This document shows positions 60,752 to 64,000 of a DNA stretch of 64,000 bases, one piece after another. The stretch spans positions 2,852,001 through 2,916,000 of the forward strand of contig NC_081335.1 of the NCBI RefSeq assembly GCF_022539665.2. The letters are read 5' to 3'. This DNA comes from Daphnia carinata. Taxonomy: Eukaryota; Arthropoda; Branchiopoda; Diplostraca; Daphniidae. Made by a program: the position numbers and the translations under genes. Under the pieces are notes generated by a model. That model saw only the letters and a program-made list of their open reading frames with translations. It did no database searches and was not told the origin of the DNA. Each line of letters begins with the position of its first letter. Within the stretch, counting starts at the first letter, position 1.

Positions 60752-63700
60752 ATGAGCAAGTCGCCAAATTTGAAACCCAAACGTACTGGAAAGTTAGCCG
60801 GCAAGCCATTTAAAGTTGCTCTATCTTTTAGCAAAAAGAGTCCCTATAAATTGCCCCAAGAAAGTGAAGTTGGTGATGCAAGTAGCCATAAAATCCTGGG
60901 TATCAGATCTATTAGTCCCAAGTCTATAGGCAAAACACCCCCACTCTATTCTTCAACACCTAAACCAACACGGAATGCTGTTCCAATACCAGTGTCATTC
61001 TCTGGTGTCCCTTGTCAACAGAAATCTGGACAACAGCATTTAACAAAAAACTTGGTAGTTGTATTGGAAAGAATAAAAATTCAAGATTATATCTCAGCAG
61101 AAGCTCGGTTGGGCAAACCTCTCAACCAGTCAGTATTGACGAAACAAAAGCAAGAAAAGAAGAAGAGTAGTGTACTTTTACAAGATGAAAGTGCATTCGT
61201 GACTCCTCAGGAAGCAAGCAAGAATAATGGCAGGAAAGAAACACCATTGAAGGGCAGTGATGGCAGTATACTTACTACAATCCCTTCAGAAGCATTAGAA
61301 AGTTTTGGGTTGTTAAACCGACAACCAAGACTATCCACACCTAAGAGGTCACCAACCAAATCAGACAATTCAGTCATCATAGAGACACCTCCACGAACTT
61401 CAACAGCTTGCAGTTCAGTTGATGACCAATCATTAACACATGATGGAGTTTCCTCTGATAATTGTGAGCCACCTAACTATTTAGGGAATGTTCCATCAAC
61501 AACTGATTTGGATGTGGCAGAAGCTATTCTTCTGCAAAGTAGTGCACACGATACTGACCGACTTCTCGATGCTTCGAGTAGCAGTCAAGATGATCCGCTG
61601 GAAACCGCACCCCAACCTCCTACGATACATACTTTAGGCTCAATAATGGAGCAGGATCATGTTAGTAGTCACTGTGATTACTTGTATGGGTTGAATGAAA
61701 GGGTGTATTCTAAACCTGATAGTTTTCAACTAAGTGAACTTCATTTCAGCAACTCTGACGTTCGGCGAATCGCTGTAAGAAAAACGTCAATCAAACCGGT
61801 AGTAAATTCTTATTCGTGTTTTCGTTTTGTTATTTAGCCCTATTCTCTTAAACTACATGAAGAAAAGTTCTTCCAGTATGTAGCACCTGTCAGCAAGATT
61901 GGAGAAAAATACTGCTGCATAGTGTTTGGCGTTATGGATCACTATATTGTTGCGTACAGTGGTCATTTCGTTGTGGACAAAGGTCATCTTTATGACCCAA
62001 TCAAGAAAATCCCAGTGGATGATGTCAAGATAACTGATTTCAATTTGTGTGAGTTTTCTATAAAATTTTGACCTAAGTTGCAAGTATATGTTTTTTTTTC
62101 TTTTGTATAGGTCGTCAGCATTTGGTTCTTCTAAATGTGGCAAATAAAAAACTATTTCAAATGGAAAATTATTACCCCAAGGCTAGACATCCATCTTATT
62201 GTGAAACACAGCTTGCGTCGTCTGAGATGTTAATGTTTTCAATTAACCAAGTCCAGCTGAAAGAGAGAGTACGAAGCGATATTGCGCTCGAACAGCTAAA
62301 AGCTCAGATAATGGTTTTACCTGAATTAAAGGATGTATGTGATCTACTTTTTTCATCTTGTACGCTAATACTTCGAATTATTAATGTATATATATTTTTT
62401 TTAAAGGCTAACCTTAAGCAATCGTGTGCTTTTCCAATTCCCATACAAGGGAGCCATCAAATTACCTCTTTTATCTCCGAACCCAGAACGGAACAAGTAT
62501 TCTTTGAAACGTGTTTGGTGAGTAATAATACAGATGTTTTTACATACTGTTATAATGCTAAAGTTTTCCTCTAGCCAATAAACCAAAATAGTCTTGAACG
62601 TATCCTCGACAACTTGAAACCGGTTGGTGATGTAAAAACAAATTACAACGATTTAGGATCCCTGCAGCTCAGATGTGCCACAGAAGCCGAATATTTTACA
62701 GTGAGATAGTTTATTATTACTTTAAATAAATTCGCGACAAAGTTTTCCTGTTTTCGTTTCCTGCAGATTTATTACGCGGCGTATGAGGAACCTGGGTGTA
62801 CGTCATTCTATCGGAACGTGTTCCTGTTGGGTTATGTAGATAAACACTATATCGTAGGTGTCGTTGCTGGTAACAGCTTTTTCATAATGGCTACGAAGAG
62901 GCTGTATAGCAGAATTTGTCTTCCGTCACCTGGAATGCAACCTGTCAAATTTCGCACTGAAATGCTAGATATGATTCATCTCCCACTTTGGTTGCCCTAC
63001 AAGCAGTCAATTGTTATGCTTGAAGCTCGTCAAATATTTCGTCATTCCAGCAAATATCAATACGAATACCAAGACATTATGCAATCAATGAAAATTTCGG
63101 GTAACCGTAAACAATGGTTCTAAGTATGATACATAGTTTCCTAACCGTTCCTATTTATAAGAGTTTGAATCACCTACATCAAATTTGGCCAATGAAACGC
63201 AGTTGCTTACACGACATCATCACAGTAAGCATGCTTTTAGAATTGTTTGAAAAATATTCCAAGTCAAATTTTGTTTTACCTGTTTAGGTTCTTGGCTGGA
63301 AAAAATGCTAGACATGAATTTTAGCTGGTCTTTCCGCAATTCACCGAGTGAATTTCCAATCCACCCGTCGAGCTCGAAGAATCCGTTACTCTTATGTGAA
63401 AGCGTGACTAAGTTGTGGCTGCATCATTTGATGCGAAACATTCACGTCATAAGAGATTCATCTTTGCACCATATAAACCCTAGCGAGGCTTCACTGACAG
63501 ATTTCTTCACGCTTACTATAAGCTCCTTTATTTCTAGTTTTCTACCACTATTTGGAATGTCGAATGAAAGCAATTTCCAATGTTTGCGTCTGGGTCCGGA
63601 TGGTATACCCTCAGCAGTGTGTATGACATCCCTGCCAGCCCATGAAATTGGATTCCACATTCATCAATGTCACACACAGCCTCTTTTATGGGATAACACC

Positions 63701-64000
63701 CCTCATAAGAATTTTACGTTCGTTCCATTCTCGCTAGTCTTCGCACAACGTGAAAGCCCTCCCTTGAGTGACACGTGTGATTTTAACCGGCTCGCATGGG
63801 CGCGCTCTCTTGTTGAGCGTTGGTGTAAAGGCTCTTCATTATCTTACCTCGATTTTCTTCAAACGCTAGAAAATAGTGATGGAAAAAAGTCTGTAAATGT
63901 GCCTACAATGGTGGGTAGAGGGCGCCCGAAAAAAAGGGGAATAGGAAGAGACGAGGTTGCTCACCAACGTGTGCCACAGAAACGGAAGCGTAAATCAAAT
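60752..64000 (+). CDS. Large nuclear AT-hook protein, family unknown (3' end outside window)
   Basis: Eight exons are readable and keep frame: 60752-61798, 61838-62048, 62111-62334, 62407-62517, 62575-62700, 62767-63100, 63162-63224 and 63288 to beyond 64000, over 940 residues so far. The first 350 residues are low-complexity, Ser/Pro/Lys-rich with many SP/TP sites (KRSPTKS, ETPPRTS, ISPKS), suggesting a nuclear, phosphorylated protein. The middle is an ordered region of beta-rich look (YCCIVFGVMDHYIVAYSGHF; YFTIYYAAYEEPGC; YVDKHYIVGVVAGNSFFIMA). Near the window end there is an AT-hook (GRGRPKKRG) and a basic cluster (QKRKRK). I do not recognise the family; a chromatin or DNA-repair role is only a guess from the AT-hook. 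Confidence 0.7.

Overview
The window looks like nuclear DNA of a crustacean, most likely a water flea (Daphnia-like). Genes are dense and split into many short exons by introns of about 50-100 bases with clean GT..AG borders. The recognisable proteins (TMEM184B-like, ARL4-like, DGK epsilon, TEFM, ATF4, alpha-spectrin-like, carboxylesterase, tetraspanin) are animal families with arthropod flavour. Intergenic DNA is AT-rich, full of homopolymer runs, and carries tRNA-derived and MITE-like repeats. The organism is an inference from style and gene content; no database was searched. Exon joins were read by eye and checked for reading frame and GT..AG borders.

Layout. 2.4-4.1 kb (-): a truncated spectrin-repeat protein, head to head with a secreted carboxylesterase (5.0-7.3 kb, +, own TATA box). 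7.3-15.1 kb is a repeat island: two tRNA-like/MITE composites in opposite orientation (7.5 and 14.7 kb), two 160-bp arms of a structured repeat in opposite orientation (9.2 and 13.4 kb), a cluster of tRNA-like heads (about 10 kb), a TA-flanked inverted-repeat element (10.5 kb) and a GC-rich 22/23-bp minisatellite (10.8-11.2 kb). 15.2-17.1 kb (-): DGK epsilon, then a damaged tRNA-Ser. 19.3-20.1 kb (-): a two-TM protein with two PPxY motifs. 21.6-23.2 kb (-): TEFM, head to head with ARL4 (23.9-25.2 kb, +). 32.1-34.4 kb (+): TMEM184B-like. 38.7-41.9 kb (-): a five-finger C2H2 factor with long homopolymeric tracts. 46.4-48.9 kb (+): ATF4 with two upstream ORFs. 49.2-58.9 kb (+): three tandem repeat units. 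60.8 kb to the edge (+): an AT-hook protein, cut by the window end.

The most novel-looking part is 49.2-58.9 kb. Each ancestral unit seems to have held a small single-exon gene A (helical N-terminal module plus Gly-zipper hydrophobic tail), a larger single-exon gene B (related module, central region, Gly-zipper and a J-domain-like C-terminus in which the HPD motif is replaced by HQS), and a tetraspanin. Unit 1 has A, B and a broken tetraspanin whose end is joined to sequence almost identical to the ARL4 3' flank 27 kb away. Unit 2 has A only and has lost B's body. Unit 3 is complete.

The second main point is the ATF4 5' leader: a 4-codon uORF, then a spliced 57-codon uORF overlapping the main start by 83 nt out of frame, as in the known mammalian ATF4 stress switch.
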